Counted from the stretch's first letter, positions 13,301 through 27,211 are shown. The stretch is DNA of 64,000 nt from Paracyclopina nana (GCA_019096065.1 JAGUCH010000003.1:7378001-7442000); one strand, 5' to 3'. The notes: generated from the sequence alone by a model not told the origin. Made by a program: numbers and translations.

Positions 13301-13572
13301 ATGGGCACTCGCATAGCAATAACAAACCCTCGATGGATACCCTAAGAAGAGTTCACTTTGAAAAGTCAGCTTCTCCATCGGGCAATGGAGCAATTCCAGC
13401 CTCGCCACCTAGGGTCACCATGACCACAACGGCTCCATCTGTGTCTGTAGCCTCGCCCACAATGGTGACAACCACTGTCAACCAGCCTACAAATGTGGTC
13501 ACGACCACTGCTCCTCTAGAGCAACAAACTCCTATGAGCGACGATGCTGAGGAGGGAGACACTGCTATGTAA
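4400..13572 (+). CDS. TMEM8: TMEM8/PGAP6-type seven-TM protein with EGF-like and CREST domains (13 exons)
   Basis: Predicted exons: 4400-4653, 4792-4996, 5224-5366, 5426-5668, 5861-6006, 6067-6232, 6346-6538, 11320-11624, 11821-11922, 11982-12142, 12200-12378, 12441-12701 and 12757-13572; phases agree at all junctions, giving 1057 residues. A hydrophobic signal peptide ([13 protein letters not shown]) opens a long extracellular region. Next comes an EGF-like module with [12 protein letters not shown] and [10 protein letters not shown], then a membrane domain of the CREST hydrolase superfamily. All its hallmark residues are visible: Ser and His in STLYHACDQ, Asp in QFCDFY, and two His in VHSAWHV. 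Vertebrate PGAP6 (TMEM8A) is a GPI-specific phospholipase A2 that sheds GPI-anchored proteins; the same activity here is inferred. The protein is longer than human TMEM8A because of an Arg/Gly/Pro-rich insert (exon 4) and a cytoplasmic tail of about 200 residues rich in His, Ser and Thr. Intron 7 (4.8 kb) contains the antisense hexokinase gene. An alternative start is 4349. Confidence 0.9.
7016..9042 (-). CDS. HK: Hexokinase (6 exons), nested in an intron of the TMEM8-like gene
   Basis: Exons, reading leftwards: 8620-9042, 8341-8551, 7974-8280, 7578-7915, 7261-7513 and 7016-7193; phases close to 569 residues. It phosphorylates glucose and other hexoses with ATP, the first step of glycolysis. 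Visible motifs in order: [12 protein letters not shown] (phosphate 1), [10 protein letters not shown] and LTKWTKGF (sugar binding), NDTTG with the catalytic Asp, [11 protein letters not shown] (phosphate 2), [22 protein letters not shown], and [11 protein letters not shown] (adenosine site). It is a single-core, ~50 kDa-type enzyme of the invertebrate pattern, preceded by a hydrophilic Ser/Asp/Arg-rich extension of about 110 residues not seen in typical 450-480-residue enzymes. The C-terminus is Ala-rich. The ATG at 9042 is the first in frame; the frame stays open upstream only to a GTG. The gene lies wholly within intron 7 (6539-11319) of the oppositely oriented TMEM8-like gene. Confidence 0.96.
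9043..11319. other. Hexokinase upstream region within the host intron
   Basis: This is the remaining 2.3 kb of the host gene's intron, upstream of the hexokinase start. No coding exon, RNA gene or repeat was recognised. It presumably contains the hexokinase promoter and any 5' UTR exon. A reverse-strand acceptor-like site (AATAAG before the open frame near 9079) could end a UTR intron, but this is weak. Confidence 0.5.
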
Positions 13573-14101
13573 TACTGTTAAAAAGCGCATTTAAATTCAG
13601 CTTGGAACATACATTATGCAAAAAATAAGCCAAATTTTACACACTCGCACACACCTGTTTGCAGCGGCTCTGACCGTGTGAAAATTCCTACTGTTGTGAT
13701 TTTTATGAGAAAGTGCTCATTTTCCACCCAACTGAACAATAATGAAGAAGACGATGCTTCCCAATTCATTAGAGCTATTAAGATATGACAACCTCTGTTA
13801 TAACATTCGTGTACTAGAAAAATAATGGCTTCTTAGGCAAAAAAGATATTTGTTGTTCTGTGCGTACCTTCAATGTTTTTGCAACAATAAAATTATAACC
13901 ATAGCATAGCTTACTTGCGAAAAAATGCGCGAGGCTTGGTACAGGTCAGCAGAATATTTTCTTTTCTTTCTTCGTTCGTAAGTGATTATAAACTGAGTGA
14001 ATACAATAAATTCTCAAAAAGTAAGCAACGACAACATTTTCGTGACTATGCTCCTCCTTCTGTGCAATCCCATTTCCATTTCAATAAATACCTTCCAGGG
14101 C
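13573..14101. other. Convergent intergenic region (TMEM8-like / YME1L)
   Basis: 529 bp between the two stop codons of converging genes. It holds several plus-strand AATAAA motifs: 13886, and further ones near 14006 and 14082, the last almost touching the YME1L stop. Use of the distal signals would make the two transcripts overlap tail to tail. No gene was seen. Confidence 0.6.
13886..13891 (+). terminator. Poly(A) signal of the TMEM8-like gene
   Basis: AATAAA about 310 bp after the TAA stop, in A/T-rich sequence. It is the first canonical signal downstream of the gene. Confidence 0.5.
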
Positions 14102-16753
<2,652 letters not shown>

Positions 16754-18367
16754 TATTTTTTAGTTTGACGAGTTGCGTAAACGAGTAACTTTATGTTTAC
16801 CAAATTGCTATTTCATGCACTTATTCAAAGATCGAAAATGTAGCTCGAGCCGAATCGCACTCATATTTTTCATAGCGGTTTTTGATTGAGTAGCTATTGT
16901 AGCAATTTTTGCGAAGCAAAATATTCAACTCAAGTATTTATTCCCAACTGCCAAATAGAAGTATCATATTGAGGCTAATAAACATCACAATTGGAAATAA
17001 ATGTACCTTTAAAAATGAAGCAACTTTCTCACTTTATTTTCTTTGAGTGAAATGTAACCTTCATCAATATTTGCTAGAAACAAAATTACAAAAACAAAAA
17101 TAATAAAAATAAAAATAGAATTCTCTTTTTATTTTGTCACATTTAAATACAATAAAAGCTCTAAAAAGCTGTTGTAATTTCAAAATGAGGATTTGATTTA
17201 TCCCAAAATTCGACAGAGCTGGAAAGAACAATTGGAAGAGTGAGACGAGACAGCGCCAGTGCAGAGTGGTAGCAGAATAAAGCTGATCTTGACAGCAGTC
17301 CATAATTTTGCTAGCCAGTATTCTTTTTCATCTCAAACTGGTTTGTAGCATGGCAGAAATTCTCCCGGATTGAACAAGCCCAAAACTGTAATTGCTTCGG
17401 CATGACATTGTGCAGGCGTTCTCTACTAGACAGCTGCGTTTACAAGCCCTAAGGAGGAAAGGACGCAAACAGCCTATACAGCCTAATTATTAGTAAAAGG
17501 TATGTTGTCATTTCCCAGTAGTTTGTCAAATGACGCACGTGGGTCAGGCGCTCCAAGTAGATTTTCCTGACAACTTTGCCAATTTGGAAAAAGCAGCTTT
17601 TTAGAAATGTCTTGTTGTGGGTTGCCTCAAGTATGGCCGTAGTTGGATGTTGTGTGCAGAACCTGCATACATTTTCTCAATTTGACATCGCAGAAGGAGG
17701 AGGAGAAGTCGTGAAGACTCGCGCAAGATTTAATCGCAAACTACAACGTGACGCAAACATAGTGAGCTCTTGCTTTATTTATTGCAAAACAGTGCAAAAC
17801 CGTTGACATTTCGTGTCAAGGCGAATGACAACCTTTCTTTGGCCTTTGCGGCGAACCAGTATATCCGGCCTTCATTGTCCTTGATCGTCGTCCTTCCATT
17901 TTTGAGTTGAAGCGCCCACACGTGCGCTCATCTTCTGCTAGTATACATGCTGCAGTTGGAGTAGTAGTGTGTGTGTGTGTGCGATACCTGGCTCTTGCTC
18001 CGTGGTTGCTAGTTGGTAAGGAATGCTATGGCATGCCACCATCACTGTCTCTCTCTGTGATGCATTCAGCTGCTAATTTTCAGCATCATTACGTCCATGA
18101 TTAGCTGGATCATCACCAGTGCCAATATTGGAAAGTGAAATTCCACCTGCCTCCCTTAGTTATGCCTTTTTGCAGACATTAACATTCCAATCACTCAAAG
18201 AGTGACTTGAGGCAATCAGTTTTTAGTGCACCAGCATTGTCCCCTTTATCATGCTGCTAACCTGGGCAAAAACACGGTTGCTATGCTCAATGGTCTGAAT
18301 GCTTTTTCTATTTGCAGGAAGTCCATCTTGCTTCCAAAGTATTGGATAGTGACCACCGCGAGCAAAA
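16754..18367. other. Divergent intergenic region (YME1L / PAWR)
   Basis: 1.6 kb between two divergently transcribed genes. No coding sequence was recognised. An acceptor-like site (TATTTGCAG ending at 18317) about 50 bp before the PAWR ATG suggests a non-coding first PAWR exon further upstream. A (GT)n run lies at 17967-17981. The rest is A/T-rich. Confidence 0.5.
17967..17981. repeat. (GT)n microsatellite
   Basis: 15-bp GT dinucleotide run upstream of the PAWR homologue. Confidence 0.7.
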
Positions 18368-20389
18368 ATGGCCTCCAGCTCAGTGAGTCAAGATGACATT
18401 GACAATGACTTCGAGAAAAACAACAGAAGGTCCAGGATCCGGACTGCCAGGGCTAGGCAAATCAACCCCTCGGGATGCAGAGTCGAGAGTAACAATATGG
18501 CGGACCAAATCGACATTGACCAACCTGGGGGAGACGAGGGCGGAGCGAACAATGGAGCCCTTGCTCAACCACAGGGTGGTGCTGCGGGCGTATCCTCGAC
18601 TAGCAGCAATGCCATCAATAAGTACGACAAGCTGATGGCGGCACCCGAGGAAAATGCAGAGCATGAAACGAGTCCTAAGCCTATAATGAGAGGAGGTGGC
18701 AGCAAAGAGAAGAGGCCTAATAAAATGCACCATTCCAACAAAGGAAAACAGCAGCGTGACAGAAGAAAGCTCAGAGAAAAAAGGAGGAGTACAGGTAACT
18801 ACTACCTTTTTTACTTTTACCATATTATTAGTGCTCGAAAAACAAACCCGGCCCATGCTCGCGTGAGCTTTTGATTTGTGCCTTACTAGGCATGACCGCA
18901 GACATGATCAGACAAGTGACATTAGTCACACTTGGTGGACATCTCCTTCGCTTTAAAGTACGCTAACTCCATAATAGCAGTGGTAGGGATGTGGCTGGTT
19001 TTCCTTTGCACATTTCGCAATTCCAGAGTTTTGAGCAGCAGCTTGCTCGCAGTAGGAATCACGGTAATTTTTAGAAAAATAATTACGGGTTGTGTTCACT
19101 GTGGTTCGTGCTCTGCTTTGGAATTACCGCACTCGATTTTTCCATCTCGTGCGTTTTAGAGCATTCACGCGCGCATACACTCTTTTAAAAGATATGGAGC
19201 AAGTGTCACAAAGGTCACGATTTTTCAATGGCTTTGGCATTAGGCAAAAACTAATACGAGCTCAACTGATGTTTCCGTAAGCAGAATCGCTCATACGAAT
19301 TGCATCGATATTTTCTGCAGTATTTCATTTATATGCTGTACAACAATGAAGGACGAATAATGCTATCATGATAATGCTGCTGAATTTTCACTCTTTGAAA
19401 CTGAAGACCACAGGGGCTGCAGATGAAATTCTGCTGGCTCATCCCCATGAATTGATCTATTAGTTGCTACTGACTGGTCAACAATGGTAAAACTCAGTGT
19501 AATGAACTATTGAACAAGAATGCAAGACTCTTTTAAGCTTACTCACTTCGCAACAAAAACTTTTTTAAATGGAAATTGTATAGCGCTACTGGCAAATTAT
19601 TACTGCCTTGCCTAATAAAACTCCCTCGTTTGCAGGAGTTGTTCACCTTGCCTCCACTGAGTCCACTGGAGGAAGTACAACTGGGGACGATGAAGAGAGC
19701 AGCGACCAACAGCCTGGTGTTGACCGAGTCCTCCTAGAAACCAAGAGGAACACTCATCAAAACGAGTCCATTGCCAATTCATATCGGCAAGCTCAAGAGA
19801 AACTTGGCTTTGGCGACAGTGACTCGATAGAGACAAATGGTGCATGTTCGCTATACCCGACCTCCTTGGCCTCGTTTCCGCCTCGCGTGGGCAAATCGAG
19901 GCGTGACAAGTCCCCCTCTGACCTGGAGGCAGATGACGAGAACGACCACGACAGCCTCAATCAGTCGGAAGCTGGCTCCACCCTGTCTCTGTCCGGGACC
20001 ACGACCACCACTTCCACCGCGACTAGCTCACTGATGGACAAGCCTAAAACGGCCTCGCTCACTAATTGCAACACTCCAGTTGTGAGGCCTACAACTCCCA
20101 CAGGTATGTCTTGAAGTTTTTACATGCTTAAAAAGATGGGCTGATAATGAGTTTTAACTTAGGAGAGCACATGGTTGAAGACTTTTCTCGAGTTGTCGAG
20201 GAGAACAAACGACTATATTCGATGCTGGAGGAGAAAGACAGGCGCATCCACCTACTCGAATATAAAGTCAATCAATTAATCAAAGACACCCTTACTATCA
20301 GCGAAGACAACGCGCGGTATCAGAAAGAAAACTCAACCCTAGTTCGAGCCTTATCCACTCTGACGTCTAAAGATCCCAGCAAGAAGTAA
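18368..20389 (+). CDS. PAWR: Par-4 (PRKC apoptosis WT1 regulator) homologue, 3 exons
   Basis: Exons 18368-18794, 19636-20103 and 20163-20389 give 373 residues with matching phases. The centre holds the most conserved piece of the Par-4 SAC domain: KLREKRRSTGVV, split exactly by intron 1 at STG. It includes the nuclear-localisation-type basic run and the RRST context that is a PKA target in mammalian Par-4. The C-terminus is a heptad-repeat coiled coil/leucine zipper (residues about 305-365, LEEKDRRIHLLEYKVNQL onwards), as in Par-4. The N-terminal third and the segment between SAC and zipper are low-complexity (Gly/Gln, Asp/Glu, Ser/Thr), as expected for a largely disordered protein. In mammals Par-4 promotes apoptosis by binding atypical PKC, WT1 and other partners; the role in this organism is inferred. 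A 5' UTR intron probably precedes the ATG. Confidence 0.85.
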
Positions 20390-20609
20390 TTAACATTAAC
20401 CAATCCTTGAGAACATGCCTAACTACTATTCAGTTTTACTGCTACGTATGCTCATGTGCTGCTTATCACACGGCCATGATTCACAGTAGTACACTATGCA
20501 TATTGTTATTATTCCCATATTATAAAACAGGAACCATTGTGCGCGACCAAAATAGTATCCATAATTTTATAGCGCTAATATAGAAAACCCTCAATATGGT
20601 TGTAGAAAC

Positions 20610-23092
20610 TCAGCGTCTACTATGTCTCACATTTTCTTTGCCTCTATGATGATTGCTGCGCTCGCGTTCAGAGGAGCCTCTGCGCGACTTTGTCCGATCG
20701 CGCTCCTCACTGCGATCGCGTTTGGCTTTGCCGTTTTCTGCATCTCGTCTGCTGCGGGATCTTGACCGTGACCTCCTCCGTGATCTCTTCGAGTCCTCGT
20801 TTCTCGGGGAAAGAGATCTCTTTCTTGGGTGGCGATCATCTCTCTCTTTCCTATTCTCACCCCTGCTTTTGTCACGCTCTGAGCTGTCTTCGTTTCTAGG
20901 CCTATTTCTGGACCTCTGAGGCGGGGACAGCTCTTTAGTCTTGACTTTTTCCTTCTTGCTGCTGCTCTTCTTATGGCTCTCCTTCTTCTTCTTCTTCTTT
21001 TTTCGCCTTCTCTTCTTTGAGGACTCATCCTCTGACGAGTCTGAAGATGAGTCAGAGGATGATGATGAGCTCGAGGACGAAGATGAACTCGAAGAAGACG
21101 ACGATTCCTTAGCGACAAGTGGTTTTTTGGTCGGATTGGATTTTAAATGCGCGCGGAGGTCTTCAGTCAGGCCTCCCAATCCTGAAGAGATACAAAATGT
21201 GATAACTAGGAGCCCAGAAAAGAAGTGAAATATATCTTACCGATTGAGGTGAAAAAGTTGATGGAAAATCTTGTGTTGGCCGGATCGTCTCTTGGGAAGA
21301 GTCCCTCGAAAGCGACAGCCATTGTTGCGTCACGGATCCGCTCTAAAAGCTTCGACAGTCCCATGTACTCTGCCAATTCCTGGCAAAGGATTTTAATGAA
21401 AATCCTTGATGAGCTGGTCGTTTCGTGCTCGTTGAGGTGGATGACGGACAAAACCTCCCAACTGATGGCATCAGTAAAAAGCAAGTGGGCGAAAAGCTTC
21501 GACACATTTCGGAGCTTTCCGATCTCTAACCGATGACAGGTGTTGAAGGATTCGACAAAGATCGTTTGAAACGGCTCCACATACTCTCGCTTCAGCTGGC
21601 ACAGCCTTTGAGCCAAAAGCCCAAAAAACTTTTCATAGGTCCGCTGCTGAGCACAGCAATCGAGGACCATGTGACAAAGTTCACTCTCGTGACCAGGCTT
21701 TAGATTGAGCTTCATCAGCTTGTGAACAGTTTCTTCGAAGTCAAGAGAGGACTGAATGGTTAGGTAAATCGTCCTTCTCAGGGCAATCATGTTCGTTTCA
21801 GTTTGATCCAAAATCGGAGCAGAAATATCCGGCTCCTCGGCTTCAGAGTCATCGTCAGAGCCATCTGAGTCCGATGAGCCTTTCTTAGACTCATCGCCTG
21901 AACTCTCGTCATCATCGTCGCCGAGAAGCTTTTTCTTGATCATCTCGTATTTCTTTTCATTCTCTTCAAATTGAGGATCAAACTTGAACACGTTAAGGAC
22001 CTCTTCGCCGTCCAACCGTTTGTCTTCGTCAACGAGTGGAATTGTGTGCGTAAATTGGTCCTCTTCCTCAACAAGATCAAGCTCCTCTAGAACAGCAGGG
22101 TTATCCTTGAAGCCGTCTTTACGAACTTGGAACATGACCTCAATCATGTACTGTGTCCTTTTATCAAGATTTGATTCGTGCAAAACTGTCCGCAGGCTTT
22201 CAAAAATAGCGTTGATTCCTCGAGGAGAGACCTCGCTCAACTTTTGCCCACATTCCTTCAGAAAAGCAATGGCCACTTCAACAGAGTCATCAGTGGGAGA
22301 GTCGAGAAGTAGCGTCAAAATTTCCAGAGCCAGTAGCTCATGCACAACTTGCTGATTGACCAAGTGAGCAATGAATCTTGTGGACGACATGCATCTTGTC
22401 TTGTCATTACGTTTGAAGCCTCGTCGAAAGTTGAGAATCAGCCGCTTCAAAAGAAGTTCGCCAATGCTTGGGAATTTGGTGTTGATGATGGAAACAAGAC
22501 CAGCATAGACATGAGTGAAGGTGGGTGAAGCAGTCTGGGCTTGCATGATGGACTGGCAAAGCAGTCCTCGGCCACGAACGACGTTTTCAGAGAATAGCTC
22601 TCGCACAATGATGGCAATGTTGGGGCTGTTGACCTTGTTGATCAAGCCATTGATCGACTTTTTCAAGGCTTCCCAAGCGAGACGTTGGAAGGCGGCAGAT
22701 GCTTTGTCTGTGATCTGATCTTGCATCAGCCTTAGCTTGGCTGGCGGAATGTAAGCGCCACCGGTCCTTGTTGTCAGAAGCTCCTTCATTTGTTGCTCCT
22801 GACGCTTCTTCTGCTTCTCGGCCGCCTCTTTCCTCTCCTCTTCAGCCGTCTTTTTGGGAGGCTCAGGAGAACGATCTTCGCTCCTTTGACGGCGATTTGC
22901 CCTGTTTTTCGAAGCATCGCGGTCATCCTCCTCTGTCTCACTATTACGTTCTCCGTCAGAAGATGGCTGGGAATATTGCCGGGTCTCCGACTCGGACACC
23001 TTTCTAATTGTGCTCCGAATCCGGTTTGTGTTCTCAGGCTCACTCTCAGACCCGGATTCCGATCCGGACGAAGCAGCTTCGCGATCGCTCAT
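20610..23092 (-). CDS. CWC22: Pre-mRNA-splicing factor CWC22 (2 exons)
   Basis: Exons 21241-23092 and 20610-21181, separated by a 59-bp intron, give 807 residues. CWC22 is a spliceosome component that recruits eIF4A3 and so starts exon-junction-complex assembly in the nucleus; the fly orthologue is nucampholin. The order is: an acidic/Ser-rich N-terminus; [14 protein letters not shown] leading into the MIF4G domain (about residues 125-320); an acidic linker ([10 protein letters not shown]); the MA3 domain (about 440-560); and [16 protein letters not shown], with the intron placed inside TSIGLGGLT. The last exon encodes a long serine run, a lysine run, and an RS/RD-rich splicing-factor tail. 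Size is close to the 908-residue human protein. It converges with PAWR (220 bp apart). Confidence 0.96.
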
Positions 23093-23354
23093 TGTCGTTC
23101 ACCACTATTTGACGAAAAATTAATTCGAAGTTTTGTTTACGATTTTGGCCGAAGTCGCAGCAAACGTTTTGTGAGTGCTACCAGATAAAATAAGCGGAAC
23201 ACGCCAAGTGGTGTACAAAATAGCCCTGAGAGTATATTTCAAAGGTTTTCGTGTCTACATTGGCAACTTTCTAAGGTTTTTCTTCTTCGTATGTTGGATT
23301 GGTGGCTCCATTCTGTAATTTTTGAAAATTGTGCTTCTTTTGACAAATTTTATC

Positions 23355-25896
23355 TCACTGCGTTACCTCTATTGGCCTTGAAGGTGGTGGCTTTGGTTTT
23401 CCCCTTCCAAAAATGAGCTTTTCCAAGCCAATAAATGGAGACTCAAAGAGGAGAGATGCGATGAATGCAAACATCATCGTGATTGCCATTTGACCAAAGA
23501 ACAAGTAGACTATGAGGTATTTATCCAAATGCAAAACTTGCTTGGCAGAGAAATGGAAGTAGAACAGCACATGTATATGAATTAGGTAAATTGTGTAGGT
23601 CAGCCTTGACAGAGGTCCAAATAGTTTCCATGACAAAAATGAGCCCACGACACCAGCATAACCAGTTATGCAAGCATACATCACCCAAGAGACACCCATT
23701 GACCAGGCAAGTCTACCAAATCCTGCCCAAGTCACTGCAACTCCTTTGGAGTAGCAAGTTGTATTGCCAATGCAATTCAAATTGATTGGCCAGTAATTAA
23801 CCAGTCCGAATACCGTTGTCAGGCAGAATGTTGCTGAAAGGAGCCATCCCACTGCTACAAACCACTAAAAGAATGGCAATAGTTCCTAGTATACTTACTG
23901 AATGCACTTGAGTGAGCTTACTTTTGGCAATGACTTTCCCTTGGTCTTGTGAAAGCCTTGATTGTGATAGTAAACATAGCCAAATACAAGTCCAAAGATG
24001 TACGGAGTTGATCGAGTGTAGAACTTGTTGTAGAATCCGTTGAACCAGTTGTCAGCAGTGATGGTGGAAAATGTCTGGGGAGGCCAGTTATTCAACCCTG
24101 TCAATGTGGCTGGGATGACTACTGAACTGATCATCAAAAGGGCCAGCAATAAAATTCCTGATTTTCTCAGCTTCTTGATGAACAGGACAATCGGAGGACC
24201 AAGAATGAAGAGCTGAAAGTCACAGGCCAAATACCAGCTCTCTCCCATGCACGGCCTGCAATTAGAAAATCAAATTTAGTGTAATGTGCAGAACAAATCT
24301 TGTCGTACTCAACTTGTCAGAGTTGACAAAGTTGTTAATATACAAAAGGTTCGTCCACCAATTGTCTTGGCACTGTTGTGCTTGTATATTCATCAGATTC
24401 CATAATGGCCCAGAGCCCAAGTGCAAAATTAATGTGGACAATATCAACATAATGAATGCATATGCAGGTGTGAGCCTGATGTACCGATGCAGGTACTGAA
24501 AGAGTGGGTTGATGAATTTCCTCTTATCTAATTCCTTGAGTGTCAAGAAACTCATAAGAAAGCCACTCATGAGGAAAAAAGTGTCCACAGATAAAGTACC
24601 ACTGAAAATGACCATCATGGTCCAATCTCCATAGGCCTATTTCACATAAATTAAAATAATGCTCTTACAGTTATGACATGATTTCTTACATCTAATACGT
24701 AAAAAGTGTTATCCCATGGAGTAAGAGCAACAACGTAAAAACTATGCCCCAAAACCACCCAAGCCATAGAGAAGAAACGAATTCCATTGATGCAATCAAT
24801 GCTGCCTTCAGTTTTTTGCGTGGACAGTAATTTTTTGCCATTTGTGTAGCAGGAGAAGCATAGGATAAAAGTACCCAAAGTCGAGTTCCTTTTAAAATCA
24901 TTGTCTAGTGACACGACATCAAATGTAGTACCTGTGAAGGCCAAAAGACCAATAATAGCCAAGATAAATCTGTAAAATGAGCACACTGCTTCAAGTTAAT
25001 GAGGATTGATTAGTATACAACTTACATGGTGATTATGTCAGCAACTGTAAAAGGAGAAGGCTCAGAAGTGTAATGAAAATTGCCAACATAGCCATAAAAT
25101 TGTGGCCCGCTCAAGCTAAGAGGTTTCAAAGCATTGCTGATCAACGAGGAGACTATTTTTTCATATCGCCCTGCATCACATGTAGATGGTAGGCAAACAC
25201 CAAATTGTGGCTTACCAAAAATCATAGCCTACATCATAATAAAGTTAATAATTTCTAAGCCAATTTTCAAATGGGATAATTACCAAAACGAAGTCTCTAA
25301 TTAAGGAGCTATTGGTTCCTAGGTCGGATCCATAATCTAAATGTTTCGACTTCGGCTGGTCAACCAAGTATGCCAATTGATTAGCATTTTTAGTTTTACC
25401 AAGTAGAATTTGAGTCAAAACGTATTGGCCTTGAAAGCTGGGCTGTGTAATAGTTGTGAAATTCAGTAAAGGGTATTCCTCAGATTCTGCTCTAATGTTC
25501 ACACATTCCTCATAGTTCCCAAAAGCAATCACATTACCCTCAAAAAGTCCACCACTTAGCCCAAATTTACCGGTAGCGTCAATCACTTCATTTAAAAAAC
25601 ATGATTTGAAAAAAGACATTTTTCAAATTTTGTCTGAGCTTACTTCGAAGGGCCCATTCCGGCCTAGATTTATTGGATGGTAAAGCCAGGGGCAACAGAG
25701 AATTATAGCAATCCACTTTGTCAGCAAAAGAATTCAACAGATATGGGTATAAATTGTCAGGATGAACAGCTCTTGCAAATTCCTTAAAAATGTCGTGCTG
25801 CTGAGATAAGTCCATAGGCCAACCACTTTCTATTTGCGAATCTGCCGAACACAAAGTAAAACAGATAAAAGCCCATACTAAATATTGGAGAGCCAT
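23355..25896 (-). CDS. NRF-6-like membrane acyltransferase (acyltransferase-3 family), 7 exons
   Basis: Exons: 25644-25896, 25284-25585, 25026-25228, 24690-24969, 24314-24636, 23922-24255 and 23355-23864; phases close to 734 residues. A signal peptide (MALQYLVWAFICFTLCSA) is followed by the Cys-containing NRF domain (about residues 20-250), with RMIDATGKFG, GNVIAFGNYEECVNI and FGVCLPSTCD. Then comes a multi-pass acyltransferase-3 domain with GIRFFSMAWVVLGHSF (the conserved His), SVDTFFLMSGFLMSF and IRLTPAYAF. The C-terminal tail is short and Pro/basic. Named for C. elegans nose-resistant-to-fluoxetine genes, the family is implicated in lipid or sterol handling and transport in gut epithelia; substrates are unknown. 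Introns are 53-70 bp apart from short exceptions. The exon 5 donor is GTTGAG, weaker than its neighbours, but phase and the K-C-M-G-E join support it. It is head-to-head with GSTZ1 across 410 bp. Confidence 0.92.
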
Positions 25897-26306
25897 TTTC
25901 TCAAGGGAATTCTTGAGTTGACTGCAACATCAGTTGTAATATCTAGCCAAATAGTTAAGATAAGACGCCCTTAACAAATAGCAGAACTCATAATACACGA
26001 TGACACTACAAATGATAATAGACTGCTTGTACGTTCATTTTGATTTGTTTGCATTCATAGTCACTATTTTTGTTTCAAGGATTAGCATGCGAGTGAAGCT
26101 AGATTACTGAATTATGAATATTATACTCTTCATACATATCTTTTATTGATGAAAAAACCCAACAAGAACTGAAAAGGAGCCACTAGAATTTTATTTTGCC
26201 TTTAGGTAACAAAACCGGTTTCGCATTTGTGGGAAGATATAAAGCAACAAACATGTTTCAGGACCAAATCATTGGTAACTTCAGGTGAAACGCAAAGTCG
26301 AGAGGA
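25897..26306. promoter_or_regulatory. Shared divergent promoter region (nrf-6-like / GSTZ1)
   Basis: 410 bp separate the two divergent start codons, so both promoters must lie here or in the genes themselves. It is A/T-rich, with no clear TATA box placed correctly for either gene. Co-regulation is possible but not shown. Confidence 0.45.
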
Positions 26307-27176
26307 ATGGCGGATTCAAAAGTAAATTTAATTCAGCAATAAATCCGATTCTTTTTGAGAAATAAAAATTTTTTAGCCAGTACTGTACTCTTATTGGAGA
26401 AGCTCTTGCTCTTGGAGAGTCAGAATAGGTAAAAAAAATCAAGTCATCAGGAAAATTTTGAGTACAACACTTATATTGGAAAATAGCTCTTGCTTTGAAA
26501 AAGGTGGAATATGAATACAAGGCTGTTCATCTGGTTAAAGATGGAGGTGAACAACACAAAGAAGGATACAAGACAATCAATCCTATGGGACAAGTAAGCA
26601 AACCTTATGGCTTCACTTGCTTGCTGTATGTATTCATAAATCATCTCAGGTCCCAGCTTTTGAATTCGATGGAAAGAACTTTACTCAGTCCATGGCAATT
26701 ATGGAGCTCTTGGAAGAATACTATCAGAATTGCTGCAAGATTTTGCCATCAGATCCCTTTGAGAGAGCTAAGGTAAGCACTTGATTAATAAAAGCTATAA
26801 ATCATTTTAGCAGCTTATAGCATTTCAGGTCAGAGAAATTTGCGAAGTGATCAACTCAGGAACACAGCCAATACAAAACTTAAGCGTCATGAAAAAGCAC
26901 TCCTCTGATCAAGCTGAAAGAAATGAGTGGAGTAGGTTTTGGATTGAAAAAGGATTAAGAGGAGTTGAAGCTAAGTTGGAAAAACACTCAGGCAAATATT
27001 GTGTGGGTGATACAATCACTATGGCCGATTGCTGTTTGATTCCTCAAGTGTACAATGCAAATCGTTTCGCTGTGAGCATGGAACATTTCCATAACATCAA
27101 CAGAATTGTAGCTTGCCTAGAGCAACACGAAGCATTCATAGCAGCTCATCCAGATAGCCAACCAGACGCTCAATAA
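26307..27176 (+). CDS. GSTZ1: Maleylacetoacetate isomerase / glutathione S-transferase zeta (5 exons)
   Basis: Exons: 26307-26321, 26377-26428, 26487-26593, 26650-26772 and 26829-27176; phases agree, giving 214 residues, the usual zeta-class length. It is a glutathione-dependent enzyme converting maleylacetoacetate to fumarylacetoacetate in tyrosine/phenylalanine breakdown. The catalytic zeta signature SSCSWRVRIALALK is rebuilt across the exon 2-3 junction. It is followed by YKTINPMGQVPAFEFDG and QSMAIMELLEE (GSH binding, thioredoxin-like fold), and by the C-terminal helical domain with GDTITMADCCLIPQVYNANR. The first two exons are tiny (15 and 52 nt) and easy to miss; without them the protein would lack its active site. 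The stop codon TAA is part of an AATAAA motif. Confidence 0.96.
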
Positions 27177-27177
27177 A
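27172..27177 (+). terminator. AATAAA overlapping the GSTZ1 stop codon
   Basis: The hexamer spans the last coding bases and the TAA stop. A second copy follows at 27185-27190. With either, the 3' UTR would be only a few tens of bases. Confidence 0.6.
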
Positions 27178-27184
27178 GCCACTC

Positions 27185-27190
27185 AATAAA
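27185..27190 (+). terminator. Second AATAAA after GSTZ1
   Basis: Canonical hexamer 9 bp after the stop codon; the likelier functional poly(A) signal of the pair. Confidence 0.6.
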
Positions 27191-27211
27191 GCATAGAATC
27201 TCCCAAAAGAT

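Noticed and set aside
20984..21003. Plus-strand TTC-rich run taken as a microsatellite
   Set aside because: It encodes the lysine run of CWC22 on the minus strand.
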